In this document: positions 15,374 to 22,201 of the stretch, piece by piece | Position numbering within the stretch: position 1 is the first letter of the stretch | How the letters are laid out: each line of letters opens with the position of its first letter | Notes under the pieces: model-generated | Database searches by the model: none | What the model was told of the DNA's origin: nothing | Seen by the model: only the letters and a program-made list of their open reading frames with translations | DNA from: an uncultured Hyphomicrobiales bacterium | GTDB taxonomy: Bacteria; Pseudomonadota; Alphaproteobacteria; Rhizobiales; Rhizobiaceae | Length of the DNA: 22,201 nucleotides | NCBI GenBank assembly: GCA_943914405.1 | Contig: CALUBX010000039.1 | Coordinates: forward strand, 1 to 22,201 | Reading direction: 5' to 3' | Position numbers and translations under genes: made by a program

Positions 15374-15805
15374 TTAGGAACGGGCGAACATCAACAGGGG
15401 TTCGATGGCGTGACTATCGGCTGCTCGTAGCGCCTCGACATAACGGGCGTGTGTCTCGCCAGGATGATGAGGTTTGCCCGCCCCCAGCTAAAGGGCGGCT
15501 GTCCCAGCTGTCGCGCGAGCAGGTCGCCCACCAGACGCGAAAGCCGACCGTTTCCATTTGGGAAGGGATGGATTGCAACAAGACGATGGCTAAACCGGAT
15601 GGCGATCTCACCAGGGAGATAAGTTTCGTGCTAGACCCAATAGCGCGCATCGTCGATCGCCTGCCCGATGTCAACCGCGATGCGATAGGCCTCAACGCCG
15701 ATGTTGCGGGCCGTCGTGCGGTATTGCCCCGCCCAGCGCCACACCTCGCAAAGATGCGCCGGTGCAATTCGCTAAGGAATTCCTGGCCGAGGACATCGCG
15801 CCTAT
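15374..15805 (-). pseudogene. Fic/Doc gene remnant (mobile mystery protein B type)
   Basis: Three minus-strand frames joined in order give a protein like mobile mystery protein B, a Fic-family AMP-transferase of mobile elements: RRDVLGQEFLSELHRRIF, then VWRWAGQYRTTARNIGVEAY, then HETYLPGEIAIRF, HRLVAIHPFPNGNGRL with an intact Fic motif (HPFPNGNGR), FSWGRANLI, and finally ARYVEALRAADSHAIEPLL. Lesions are a one-base deletion before VWRW (about 15748), a TAG at 15631-15633 and a one-base deletion after ANLI (about 15460). The N-terminal ~50 residues of the family are missing. The partner gene for mobile mystery protein A was not found. The gene is dead as read. Confidence 0.8.
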
Positions 15806-15897
15806 TCGCCGTCGACCTCGAAGACGGTGACCGGGACCATCAGGTCGCGGGAAAGCTGGAAGGCGTGGGACTGAATAAGTGAAAGGTCGTGCGACAT
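15802..15897 (-). pseudogene. Stump of another gene fused to Fic remnant
   Basis: A 31-codon frame starting MSHDLSLIQSHAFQLSRDLM and ending VTVFEVDGE then TAG. It resembles the N-terminus of a small conserved protein of alphaproteobacterial plasmids (a short helix followed by PVTVFxVDxE), which normally continues for tens of residues. Here it is cut where the Fic remnant begins, so it marks a recombination or deletion joint. Family memory is weak. Confidence 0.35.
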
Positions 15898-16138
15898 CTG
15901 AGAGGCTCCATCCGGAGCGGGGTTGGTTTGCTTCCGGCGATGCCGTTTCCTGTCGCTGATTCTCTGCCTATGGCGCCACGGTGGTCGCGACCAATGCGTT
16001 TAAGCTTGTGGCCACCACCTATGTGTTGGACCGCCGGAGACAATCAAACTCGACTTAGGCGGGCCGCATACGATAGACATTCGAAGGTGAGGGCGAGGCC
16101 AGCTGAATTAGTCGTTCCTGTATCGTAGGAGGTTTTCG

Positions 16139-16897
16139 ATGCCCAATCCTTTTCGCGTAGTCGTCCCGGTCGACAGCCGCGATCCCGAGGCCTGGAAATA
16201 CGGTCTGGCCTATGCTCTCAAAATTGGCGTTGAAACGAACCCGCCCGCACAGGACTATATCCTTCTCACACACACCAAACAGCAACTGAAATCGACGGCT
16301 CTGGCGGACCACATTGGAAGCCAAAACGCCAAGACGCTTCTGGCCAACCAAAGTATCAGGCTTCAAAACGGAGGGCAGCTTCGTCATGCAACCCTCCAAA
16401 CGCTCCGCGGCTCAGGACGAAGAACCGTGATCATTGCTTATTTTGCCGAAGACAAGATGCTAGAGGCCCTGGACGGGCTGGACCTTGTTGCAGGCATAGT
16501 CGCCATTCCAGACTTGCCGGAAGATGCCACGAGTTGGATCACCCGCTGGAATCCGGTCATACATGGACAGCAGCGTGCCACTGAGCCGGCCCCTTTGATA
16601 GAAGATCCAGTCGTGGCGAATGCCCTTGCGGCGCTGACGAGCTGGATTAACCTCGGCCACGCCGTGATGAACCCAAGAGACAAGGGTCACGCTGACGAGA
16701 CCCTGCGGATCCTGCGTGCCAACGGTCATACACTCGTCCCAGATCAAATCAAATCGTGGGCAATCAGGAACGGCTGGAAACCCGGCGCTGCCGACGAGTT
16801 GGCAAAGCTTGCCGCGCGGATTGGAGCCTTGGCATCGAAACCGCGCATCAGCGGATACCATGATCCGGATGGAAGGTACGAGAGGTGGAAGGCATGA
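16139..16897 (+). CDS. Unknown protein, partner of HEPN gene
   Basis: This 252-aa protein has a strong ribosome site (TAGGAGG) and was not recognised. The first ~140 residues look like an alpha/beta fold: FRVVVPVDSRD, DYILLTHTKQQLK, GRRTVIIAYFAEDKML and VAGIVAIPDL as successive strands and helices. A central hinge (WNPVIHG) leads to a helical C-terminal half (VVANALAALTSWINLGHAVM, HADETLRILRANGHTLVPDQ). Its stop overlaps the start of a HEPN protein (ATGA), so the two are translated together. By analogy with other two-gene HEPN modules it may be the antitoxin or the sensor (inference). It is the only long promoter-proximal gene after the Fic remnant. Confidence 0.75.
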   Translation: MPNPFRVVVPVDSRDPEAWKYGLAYALKIGVETNPPAQDYILLTHTKQQLKSTALADHIGSQNAKTLLANQSIRLQNGGQLRHATLQTLRGSGRRTVIIAYFAEDKMLEALDGLDLVAGIVAIPDLPEDATSWITRWNPVIHGQQRATEPAPLIEDPVVANALAALTSWINLGHAVMNPRDKGHADETLRILRANGHTLVPDQIKSWAIRNGWKPGAADELAKLAARIGALASKPRISGYHDPDGRYERWKA

Positions 16898-17403
16898 TGG
16901 CAAAGACGGCCACGTCCATTAAAAGCTTCACGACCCTCTACGACCGAATTATCACTGAGCGGCCGTTCATAAGCAACCTCCTCAGCGGGCATCTCGCAAT
17001 TGAACTCCTGCTTCGACGGCTCGCGAGCCAAAATGGTCCTGTCGTCGGACAGGCCAGTGTAGACGCCATGCGTCACCATGCGCTGATCACTCTTAACCAT
17101 CAACTCGGCACAATCAGCGAAGCACAGCGCGATGTGCTTACCCGGATAAACAGTGTTCGGAACAAATTGGCGCATGAAATCAGCTACGAGCCGACCATTC
17201 ATGAGCTCTCGGAGCTATGGCAGAAGGCAAAGCATGCATTCTCTGATATGACCGATGGCATTGAGCAAGGGCTCGAGGCTCTTGGATACGCAACGAGCAT
17301 AAGGGAGCTCGATGACTGGGTCATTTCGGAGCTGTTCGTTCAGATCTGCTACGATCTTCATAATGAGTACGTCGATCGAGGCGGCGACATAGAAGATCTA
17401 TGA
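16894..17403 (+). CDS. HEPN-domain protein (putative RNase toxin)
   Basis: The 169-aa product starts at the ATG that overlaps the upstream stop; a second ATG directly follows. It is all-helical, with SGHLAIELLLRRLASQNG in the first half and INSVRNKLAHEISYEP in the second. RNKLAH (R89-H94) is the canonical HEPN active motif (Rx4H with Asn after Arg), seen in toxins and abortive-infection RNases. No nucleotidyltransferase (MNT) antitoxin is beside it; the partner is the unknown 252-aa protein. The C-terminal part (DDWVISELFVQICYDLH) may pair with it. A cleaving role is likely from the motif but unproven. Confidence 0.78.
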   Translation: MMAKTATSIKSFTTLYDRIITERPFISNLLSGHLAIELLLRRLASQNGPVVGQASVDAMRHHALITLNHQLGTISEAQRDVLTRINSVRNKLAHEISYEPTIHELSELWQKAKHAFSDMTDGIEQGLEALGYATSIRELDDWVISELFVQICYDLHNEYVDRGGDIEDL

Positions 17404-17702
17404 TCGTTGCGTCCCCGATCCGTGTCAGTCGTTGACCTTTATGCAGGAGGGCCACAGGGAAGAGACAGAACGTAATGTTATAACATATCACGTAAGAGTT
17501 ATTATGGAACTACGACGGCAGGAGCTACTGCGGCTGACAAACAGATAACTGTGACCGATACATCGGTGCGAACGGCACTTGAAACCGTGATGCGGCAGTC
17601 GTTGCTGGCGCTGATTACCAAGCTATTAGGCGATCGAGCATGGCCATCCTTTTAATCACATGAAATGATCTTTGCAGTTCTGTAGAATAAGAAAGCAATT
17701 CC
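17404..17702. other. 299-base gap before the permease remnant
   Basis: No gene was recognised. One plus-strand frame ends LETVMRQSLLALITKLLGD before TAA at about 17655, with no start or ribosome site, and may be the tail of a lost gene. The stretch is locally A/T-rich around the palindrome. Confidence 0.3.
17475..17486. repeat. Perfect 12-base palindrome
   Basis: ATGTTATAACAT is self-complementary and lies 72 bases after the HEPN gene in an A/T-rich patch. It could be an operator half-site pair for a lost metal regulator next to the arsenite permease remnant, or chance. Confidence 0.3.
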
Positions 17703-18194
17703 ATGCCCGCTGTCCGCGAGACCCTCGAAGAACACCAAATCGGCATCTACTTCTCCGCGGTCGTCCTCGCGGCGGTCGCGGCGCTTCTCATCCCACGCAC
17801 TTCAGGGTGGGAATTCGGAATCAACCCGCACTTGCGCTCATGCTCTTTGTGACCTTCCTCCAGGTTCCGCTTGCGGAACTGCGGCAGGCTCTCTGGCGCC
17901 AGGTTCCTATCAGTGCTTATGGCAACCAATTTTCTTGTCGTTCCTCTCCTCGTGGCAGCGCTCGTCCAATTCCTTCCACCCGAGCCGATGATTAGACTCG
18001 GCGTGTTACTGGTACTGCTTACACCGTGCATTGACTATGTCGTGACCTTCTCGCATCTCGGCCGTGCCGACGCCCGGCTCCTGCTTGCAGCGACGCCTGT
18101 GATGCTCATCGTCCAGATGTTGCTCTTGCCCGCCTATCTTGCGTTGCTTAGAGTCCGCCTGATTGAGAACGCAGAGGTAAGGTTCTTCGGTTAA
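17703..18194 (+). pseudogene. ACR3-like arsenite permease, frameshifted and truncated
   Basis: Joined in order, three frame segments read as an arsenic-resistance/bile-acid-symporter-family permease: MPAVRETLEEHQIGIYFSAV and a first membrane helix, then ALALMLFVTFLQVPLAELRQ, then ATNFLVVPLLVAALVQFLPP, LGVLLVLLTPCIDYVVTFSH and GRADARLLLAATPVMLIVQM. TPCIDYVV holds the conserved Cys of ACR3-type pumps. A one-base loss near 17826 and a one-base gain near 17917 cancel out, but a TGA lies between. The end is missing: about 160 residues are present in total against a usual ~300 or more. The 3' end meets the truncated PCu(A)C gene from the other strand. Confidence 0.82.
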
Positions 18195-18370
18195 CTGCCA
18201 AACGACATTCTGATCCTGAGGTAGCCGCCGACCTTGGCTTCAGCAAGCATGGTGCCGGCATAAGGATTGGTGATCTCGAAGTCACCGACCTTCACGTCGG
18301 TGGCGAAGGCTGCAGCCGGAAGAGCAAGCGAGACTGTGGAGACGAGCAGCGCACGTGGGTTTGATATCAT
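18191..18370 (-). pseudogene. Truncated PCu(A)C copper chaperone
   Basis: The frame begins MISNPRALLVSTVSLALPAA, a signal peptide, then DVKVGDFEITNPYAGTML and AKVGGYLRI, the N-terminus of periplasmic PCu(A)C copper chaperones. It stops after about 59 residues where the family runs to ~150-160, losing the distal Met/His copper ligands. Its stop overlaps that of the truncated permease, so both genes end at the same joint. GGAGAA precedes the ATG at 18370; an ATG at 18382 is an alternative. It is codirectional with the PepSY gene upstream, 30 bases away. Confidence 0.75.
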
Positions 18371-18400
18371 GAAGTTCTCCATCGGTAAGTTTGCGTTTGA

Positions 18401-19825
18401 CTAGCTGAAGGCGCGCTTGAGGGGCTTCACGCGCCGGATGACCAGCATGTCGAGTGCCAGGACGCAGACGAGGACAATCCCGGTCAGCGGGAAGAGCAGC
18501 GATACTGCGAGCATGATGATCGCGCCGCCCTTCCAGATCGCCATCTTCTCCGGCACCAGAGGTGCAACGAGGCGCTTTGCGCCTGAGGGACGCCGCTTCC
18601 ACCACATCACGATCCCGCTCACAGACAAGAAGATGACGGACAGGCAGAAGACAGTGTTGAGCGCGACATTCCAGCCGCCGCCGAGATCGCCCTCGTGGAA
18701 GGCGACGCCGACAGCCATGGCTTTCCCAGGTATGCTGTAGTCTGCGAACTTCATGTCCGCGAGGACCTTGCCGCTATAGCGGTCGATGTGAACGGTCCTG
18801 TCGGACAGCGGGTCAGCGCTGTCATTGCTCATGGTGTCCCGGGAGATCGTCCAGACACCCGTCTCACCATTCGGGAAGGACAACTGGAAGCGGCCGTCGA
18901 AGCCTAGTGAGCGCGCCCGTGCCACGATGGCATCGAGATCACCCGGCTGTTCCTCAGCCATGGTCATGTGGCCGTTATGAGCGGCATGAGGATCGGAGGC
19001 GGGCATCGGTGTCTGTTCGATTGCCCATGGCACATCCTTGACGCCGCCATGGTTCATGCTGGCATGGGTGATGTCGGAGACCGGGATGTTGTCGTACTTC
19101 TCGGCGGGAAACGTGCTCCAGGCCTGCGTGAACTTCTCGCCCCAGATGCCGGACCATGTCAGCCCGGAGATCAGGAACACGAGGAGGAGTGCCGCAACGT
19201 AGATGCCGACGGTCTGATGCAGTGACTTCCAGACCTGTCGACCGCGTCCGGCTATCTGTGGCCGCAGCGACTGGCCCAGGCTTCTGCCCTCACGGGGCCA
19301 CCAGAGATAGATGCCTGTTACAATCAGGACGACACCGAAGCCCGCAGCCACCTCGATCATCCGGTCCCCGACCGTGCCGATCAGCAGCGTACCGTGGATG
19401 AGGTTGGCGAGATCGTAAAGCGCGTCGTGACGGTTCCATGTGCCGAGCACGGTGCCGCGGTAGGGATCGACAGCGACCATTGTCTGCTGCTTGTCCAGGT
19501 CGACCCGGAAGACCGCAGGTTGCTCCTGCGTCCTCGGGACGATGTACTGTACCAGAGAGCTTCCCGGCACGGCAGCGACAGCGGCGTTCGCCTGAACAGA
19601 GACTGCGATGGTCTGAGCAGCCGGAACGACCGTATATTGTTTCTCTCCATCCCGCCCGACCAGCACGGAGGACCAGAGCATGATCAGGCCCGTGATCGCG
19701 AGCATGATCAGGAAAGGGGCGACGTAGAGCCCGGCATAGAAGTGCCAGCGCCAGGCGATTGTATAGAAGGTCCTGGCAAGCGATTTGTCTGTGCTTGTCG
19801 ATGATGTGTCAGCGGCGAGTGTCAT
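18401..19825 (-). CDS. PepSY-associated membrane protein (copper locus)
   Basis: This 474-aa inner-membrane protein of the PepSY-TM family has about five hydrophobic segments (near residues 32-54, 160-180, 205-225, 390-410 and 430-460) and two periplasmic PepSY-like parts (VFRVDLDKQQTMVAVDPYRG and TVHIDRYSGKVLADMKFADY). His-rich patches HASMNHGG and DPHAAHNGHMTM suggest metal contact. Conserved histidines in LANLIHGTLLIG and KSLHQTVG fit haem- or electron-carrying relatives that reduce metals for uptake. It lies between a PCu(A)C remnant and a DUF2946-like gene, pointing to copper handling (inference). The start ATG at 19825 has AGGA upstream. It seems intact. Confidence 0.85.
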   Translation of the reverse strand: MTLAADTSSTSTDKSLARTFYTIAWRWHFYAGLYVAPFLIMLAITGLIMLWSSVLVGRDGEKQYTVVPAAQTIAVSVQANAAVAAVPGSSLVQYIVPRTQEQPAVFRVDLDKQQTMVAVDPYRGTVLGTWNRHDALYDLANLIHGTLLIGTVGDRMIEVAAGFGVVLIVTGIYLWWPREGRSLGQSLRPQIAGRGRQVWKSLHQTVGIYVAALLLVFLISGLTWSGIWGEKFTQAWSTFPAEKYDNIPVSDITHASMNHGGVKDVPWAIEQTPMPASDPHAAHNGHMTMAEEQPGDLDAIVARARSLGFDGRFQLSFPNGETGVWTISRDTMSNDSADPLSDRTVHIDRYSGKVLADMKFADYSIPGKAMAVGVAFHEGDLGGGWNVALNTVFCLSVIFLSVSGIVMWWKRRPSGAKRLVAPLVPEKMAIWKGGAIIMLAVSLLFPLTGIVLVCVLALDMLVIRRVKPLKRAFS

Positions 19826-20117
19826 TGGTGTCGTCCTGGAGATGGTAGGGGATGCGCGTCAGGTGCGCGCTGATGGGCGGCGAACAGGCTGCGGCTCGGT
19901 GATGGATGAGGGTCGAGTGGATGCTCGAACTGGATTCAGTTTCGCCCGTTCCGCAGAGCAATCTGCGACTATTTCTCCTCTGTTCGGAGAGAGCATCATC
20001 CGCGCGGGTCTGCGCGAGCATGGGTACATGTTTGCGATCCGGCGATCGCGCCGGACGAAGACCGCTATGGGCGGATCGGCCGGCGCAGGCTGAAGATGCC
20101 GCTGATTTAGCGGCGGC
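19826..20117. other. 292-base gap in the copper locus
   Basis: No gene was recognised on either strand. In related loci a TonB-dependent receptor often lies between a DUF2946-like gene and a PepSY gene; none is visible here, even as a remnant. The stretch may hold the promoter of the PepSY gene, but no clear -35/-10 pair or metal-box was seen. Confidence 0.35.
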
Positions 20118-20519
20118 TCAGGCGATCAGGCCGATTGGAGGTCCACGAGGAGATGTATTCGGAGGAAAGAGCTGTCGGTAGAAGGCTTCATCGCGGATCG
20201 GGATGAAGCTCTCGATCTGGCGCAGCATCGCCTGGCCACAGGTATCGGCGGGCGACGGCACAAGCACGGATGCCGTCAGGCGACAAGCTTCGCAACCAGA
20301 CGCCGCATCATGGTGATCGTGCTTTACCTTGCCGTCCTGCGATGGAAGGCAAAGAACCGGAAGTGTGCCATCGGGCAGGATGTACTGCGCGACTTCGGTC
20401 GGCGGTATTGAATAGCTGTCGGTGACCGGAGGCTTGTGCGCGAAGCCGACGAACAGCAGCGCCAGTGCGCAGATGATGCGCACCATGCACTGGTCGGCAA
20501 GGCTCAGTCTCTTGATCAT
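20118..20519 (-). CDS. DUF2946-like exported protein, metal-linked
   Basis: The start at 20519 gives 133 aa with an N-terminal hydrophobic segment (VRIICALALLFVGFAHKPP). A longer frame to 20600 is possible but has no better ribosome site. The middle has LPDGTLPVLCLPS, then KHDHHDAASGCEACRLTASV, a His/Cys cluster (HDHH, CxxC) that should bind a metal, and the C-terminus has FYRQLFPPNTSPRGPP. This matches a rhizobial DUF2946-type protein found with copper-linked TonB receptors and PepSY proteins. It is the second gene of a minus-strand set, 88 bases after the frameshifted gene upstream. Confidence 0.7.
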   Translation of the reverse strand: MIKRLSLADQCMVRIICALALLFVGFAHKPPVTDSYSIPPTEVAQYILPDGTLPVLCLPSQDGKVKHDHHDAASGCEACRLTASVLVPSPADTCGQAMLRQIESFIPIRDEAFYRQLFPPNTSPRGPPIGLIA

Positions 20520-20607
20520 TTCGGCCCCAGTGTCTTCTCCAGACACGCGCTGCACCTTATCGACCACGCACTCCATGCTCAAGGGGCGATACGGCCGCAC
20601 CTGCCGA

Positions 20608-21089
20608 TCAAGGGGACAATCGTCTCCGCAGACCTCCGACGATATTGAGCAGGCCCAGCATGATCATGAACACGCCCACGACGCCCATGATAGTCAGCAG
20701 GCTCGGAATGTGCGTGAGGAAGTCGTGCCAGTCCGGATCGACCGGCGACGCAGTATTGAAGCTCGTCGCGCTGAAGGCGCAGAGCACCAGCGACGAGCCG
20801 CTTTCGATCATCTGCTTCTCGATCCTGTCGAACACCTCCACCGCCTTTTCCTGCCACATCGGCAGGTTTCTCATTCGGACCAGCATCTCCTTGTCCGCCG
20901 CGAGGTAGGTATGGCTGCATTCGTTGAGCGGACTTGCCTCGTCCTCTATGCTGCGTGGAACGAGGCCCCAGAAGCAGCGCACATACTGTCTCGACTGAAG
21001 GCAAGAAGCTTCCGGATGTCCTCGTCCTTGAAGGCAACCCAGGACGCGAGCGTCTCGATCTCGGCACGATGCTGCGATATTACAGCCAT
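20608..21089 (-). pseudogene. Hypothetical membrane protein, frameshifted
   Basis: From ATG 21089 the frame reads MAVISQHRAEIETLASWVAF, DEDIRKLLAFSR and then leaves the coding path. A second frame picks up at about 20990 with QYVRCFWGLVPRSIEDEASP and runs to the TGA at 20608, covering MWQEKAVEVFDRIEKQM, SLVLCAFSATSFNTASPVDP and one membrane helix (SLLTIMGVVGVFMIMLGLL). Net change is one base lost or two gained in AGTCGAGACAGTATG. The whole would be about 160 aa with a C-terminal anchor. The family has no known role to me. A start at 20982 would give an intact but N-truncated protein. Confidence 0.6.
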
Positions 21090-21327
21090 CTAACCATGCG
21101 ATAGCTAAGGGATTGCGCTAGCCGTCGTGTCGACGGGAGCACGAAGACTATACGCTGCCGAAGCTCCTGCCGTCATGACAAGAAGCAGAACGAGCACTGC
21201 TTGACTTGGACATAGCGGATCATGCGGCCTCGACTGCGTTGCATCAAGATGCTTCCGATGTCTTCAATCTCACATCCAGGCACGGTAGATGACTGCCTCC
21301 CGAATGCCAGAGCTCGAGAGGTATAGC

Positions 21328-22002
21328 ATGCACGCTGCTCCGCAAACTGCCAAAGCGATGTCCGATCACTGGACCGCGCGCGCACACCGCTTCGACGGCG
21401 CAGCCTCGCACGTCCGTCACCGTGAAGAATGGCAGCGGGTGTTCTCGGCGGCATTGGGCTCGGAGGCGCGTGATGTGGTCGATCTCGGGTGCGGAACCGG
21501 GGCCTGCGCGCTTCTGCTTGCCGAACTTGGTCACCGCGTCACCGCGGTCGACGGATCGGAAGGCATGCTCGCCCATGCCCGGCGCGAGGCGCAGACGCGA
21601 GGTCTTGAGATCGCCTTCATCCAGTCTGCGATGGACGATGCTAACCTTAACGATGCAAGCTCAGATGTTGTGACGTTGCGCAACGTCCTGTGGACACTGG
21701 AGAACCCTCAAGGTGCATTGGCACTCGCGCATCGCATCCTGCGACCCGGCGGCTCACTGCTGGTCTCGGACGGGATGTGGTTCTTGCACCGACAGAACAA
21801 CAGCGCCGAGGAGTTCGGTAAGGAATTGCCGTTCTTCAACGGATTGACCGAGATCGATGTCCGGGCGATGCTGCACGACGGCGGCTTCGGGCGAGTGGAG
21901 TCGTGGAAGCACCTGTTCGACGTTCACCCCTATGGCGCGGTCTATGACGACAGCAGCCGGATGATAGACTACTTCGTCCTGACCGCGACAAAGGCGTCGT
22001 GA
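21328..22002 (+). CDS. Class I SAM-dependent methyltransferase
   Basis: The start at 21328 has GAGAGG six bases ahead and gives 224 aa; ATG 21289 would add 13 residues with no ribosome site. DVVDLGCGTGACALLLAELG is motif I (SAM-binding GxGxG-like), VTAVDGSEGMLAHARREA motif II with the acidic residue that holds the ribose, DVVTLRNVLWTLENP motif IV, and LRPGGSLLVSDG the later strand. A C-terminal part with GFGRVESWKHLFDVHPYG sets the substrate side. The substrate is unknown. The gene sits just upstream of a cobalamin riboswitch, in the same direction, so a link with corrinoid or metal uptake is possible, though it is not itself under the switch. Confidence 0.88.
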   Translation: MHAAPQTAKAMSDHWTARAHRFDGAASHVRHREEWQRVFSAALGSEARDVVDLGCGTGACALLLAELGHRVTAVDGSEGMLAHARREAQTRGLEIAFIQSAMDDANLNDASSDVVTLRNVLWTLENPQGALALAHRILRPGGSLLVSDGMWFLHRQNNSAEEFGKELPFFNGLTEIDVRAMLHDGGFGRVESWKHLFDVHPYGAVYDDSSRMIDYFVLTATKAS

Positions 22003-22039
22003 TGCTCACGGGACTTGCTTAACCTCACCCGGCCTGTAT

Positions 22040-22201
22040 AGGGTGTCGCCGTCGGTTCCCGAAAGGGACGAACAGGGAATTCGAAACGGAGCGATCCGTT
22101 AAACGAAACTGCCCCCGCAACTGTAGGCGGCGAGCAACCTCTCATCGGCCACTGGGCACATATGTGCCTGGGAAGGCGGGAGGATGTGACGACCCGCCAG
22201 T
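22040..22201 (+). ncRNA. Cobalamin riboswitch (cut by window end)
   Basis: The conserved parts of the B12 (cobalamin) riboswitch appear in order: GGTGTCGCC near the 5' end, ACAGGGAA, CTGCCCCCGCAACTGTA (about 22109-22126) with GGCGGCGAG, GCCACTG (22148-22154), GGGAAGGCGGG and the closing GACGACCCGCCAG at the very end. It lies 37 bases after the methyltransferase stop. The gene it controls, usually a cobalamin transporter, TonB receptor or B12 synthesis gene, is outside the window. It normally lowers expression when adenosylcobalamin or another corrinoid is plentiful. Confidence 0.93.

Noticed and set aside
20422..21093. A 223-codon plus-strand frame
   Set aside because: It is antisense to the DUF2946-like and frameshifted genes, whose minus-strand translations look like real proteins.

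Overview
The window looks like accessory DNA (plasmid, integrative element or variable island) from an alphaproteobacterium, most likely of the Hyphomicrobiales (rhizobia/agrobacteria). Support for this is a short DUF1127 protein, a rhizobial-looking copper locus (PepSY membrane protein, PCu(A)C chaperone, histidine/cysteine-containing DUF2946-like protein), a cobalamin riboswitch, conjugation-type genes and many decayed genes. No rRNA, tRNA or CRISPR array was seen.

Layout. (1) 225-3493, plus strand: a tightly packed six-gene operon of exported or membrane proteins. It holds three consecutive staphylococcal-nuclease-like proteins, a small polytopic membrane protein, a TrbM/KikA-like conjugation protein and a membrane-anchored protein, and is probably part of a conjugative type IV secretion locus. 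A small minus-strand gene (3520-3801) and a gap with an imperfect inverted repeat follow. (2) 4232-9128, minus strand: a six-gene operon with overlapping or nearly touching genes. Its order is XRE regulator, ABC-three-component (ABC-3C) effector, middle component, DUF2326-type SMC-like ATPase, an unrecognised 271-aa protein, and a TIGR02391/Ymh protein with an RNPTAH HEPN motif. This looks like a conflict/defence system and is the best candidate for something incompletely described. (3) 9342-9997: a serine recombinase with repeated CGTCTCAT motifs upstream, possibly its res site. (4) 10246-13440: a single large protein with a calcineurin-like phosphoesterase domain and a STAND/NACHT-like NTPase domain whose Walker A lysine is arginine.

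(5) 14054-15897: a putative antitoxin next to a zeta-toxin-like kinase broken by an in-frame stop, a bidirectional terminator, a DUF1127 gene and a decayed Fic gene (mobile mystery protein B type). (6) 16139-17403: a two-gene operon of an unknown protein and a HEPN protein (RNKLAH motif), a plausible uncharacterised toxin-antitoxin or defence pair. (7) 17703-21089: metal-handling genes with heavy decay. A frameshifted, truncated ACR3-like arsenite permease abuts a truncated PCu(A)C chaperone, followed by an intact PepSY protein, a DUF2946-like protein and a frameshifted hypothetical gene. (8) 21328-22201: a SAM-dependent methyltransferase, then a cobalamin riboswitch whose controlled gene lies beyond the window.

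Taken together, about 4.2-17.4 kb reads as a defence/mobile island between a conjugation operon and a metal-resistance/cobalamin region. Several independent toxin or defence modules, some dead, sit beside a recombinase. All family assignments come from reading motifs by eye. No database search was run.
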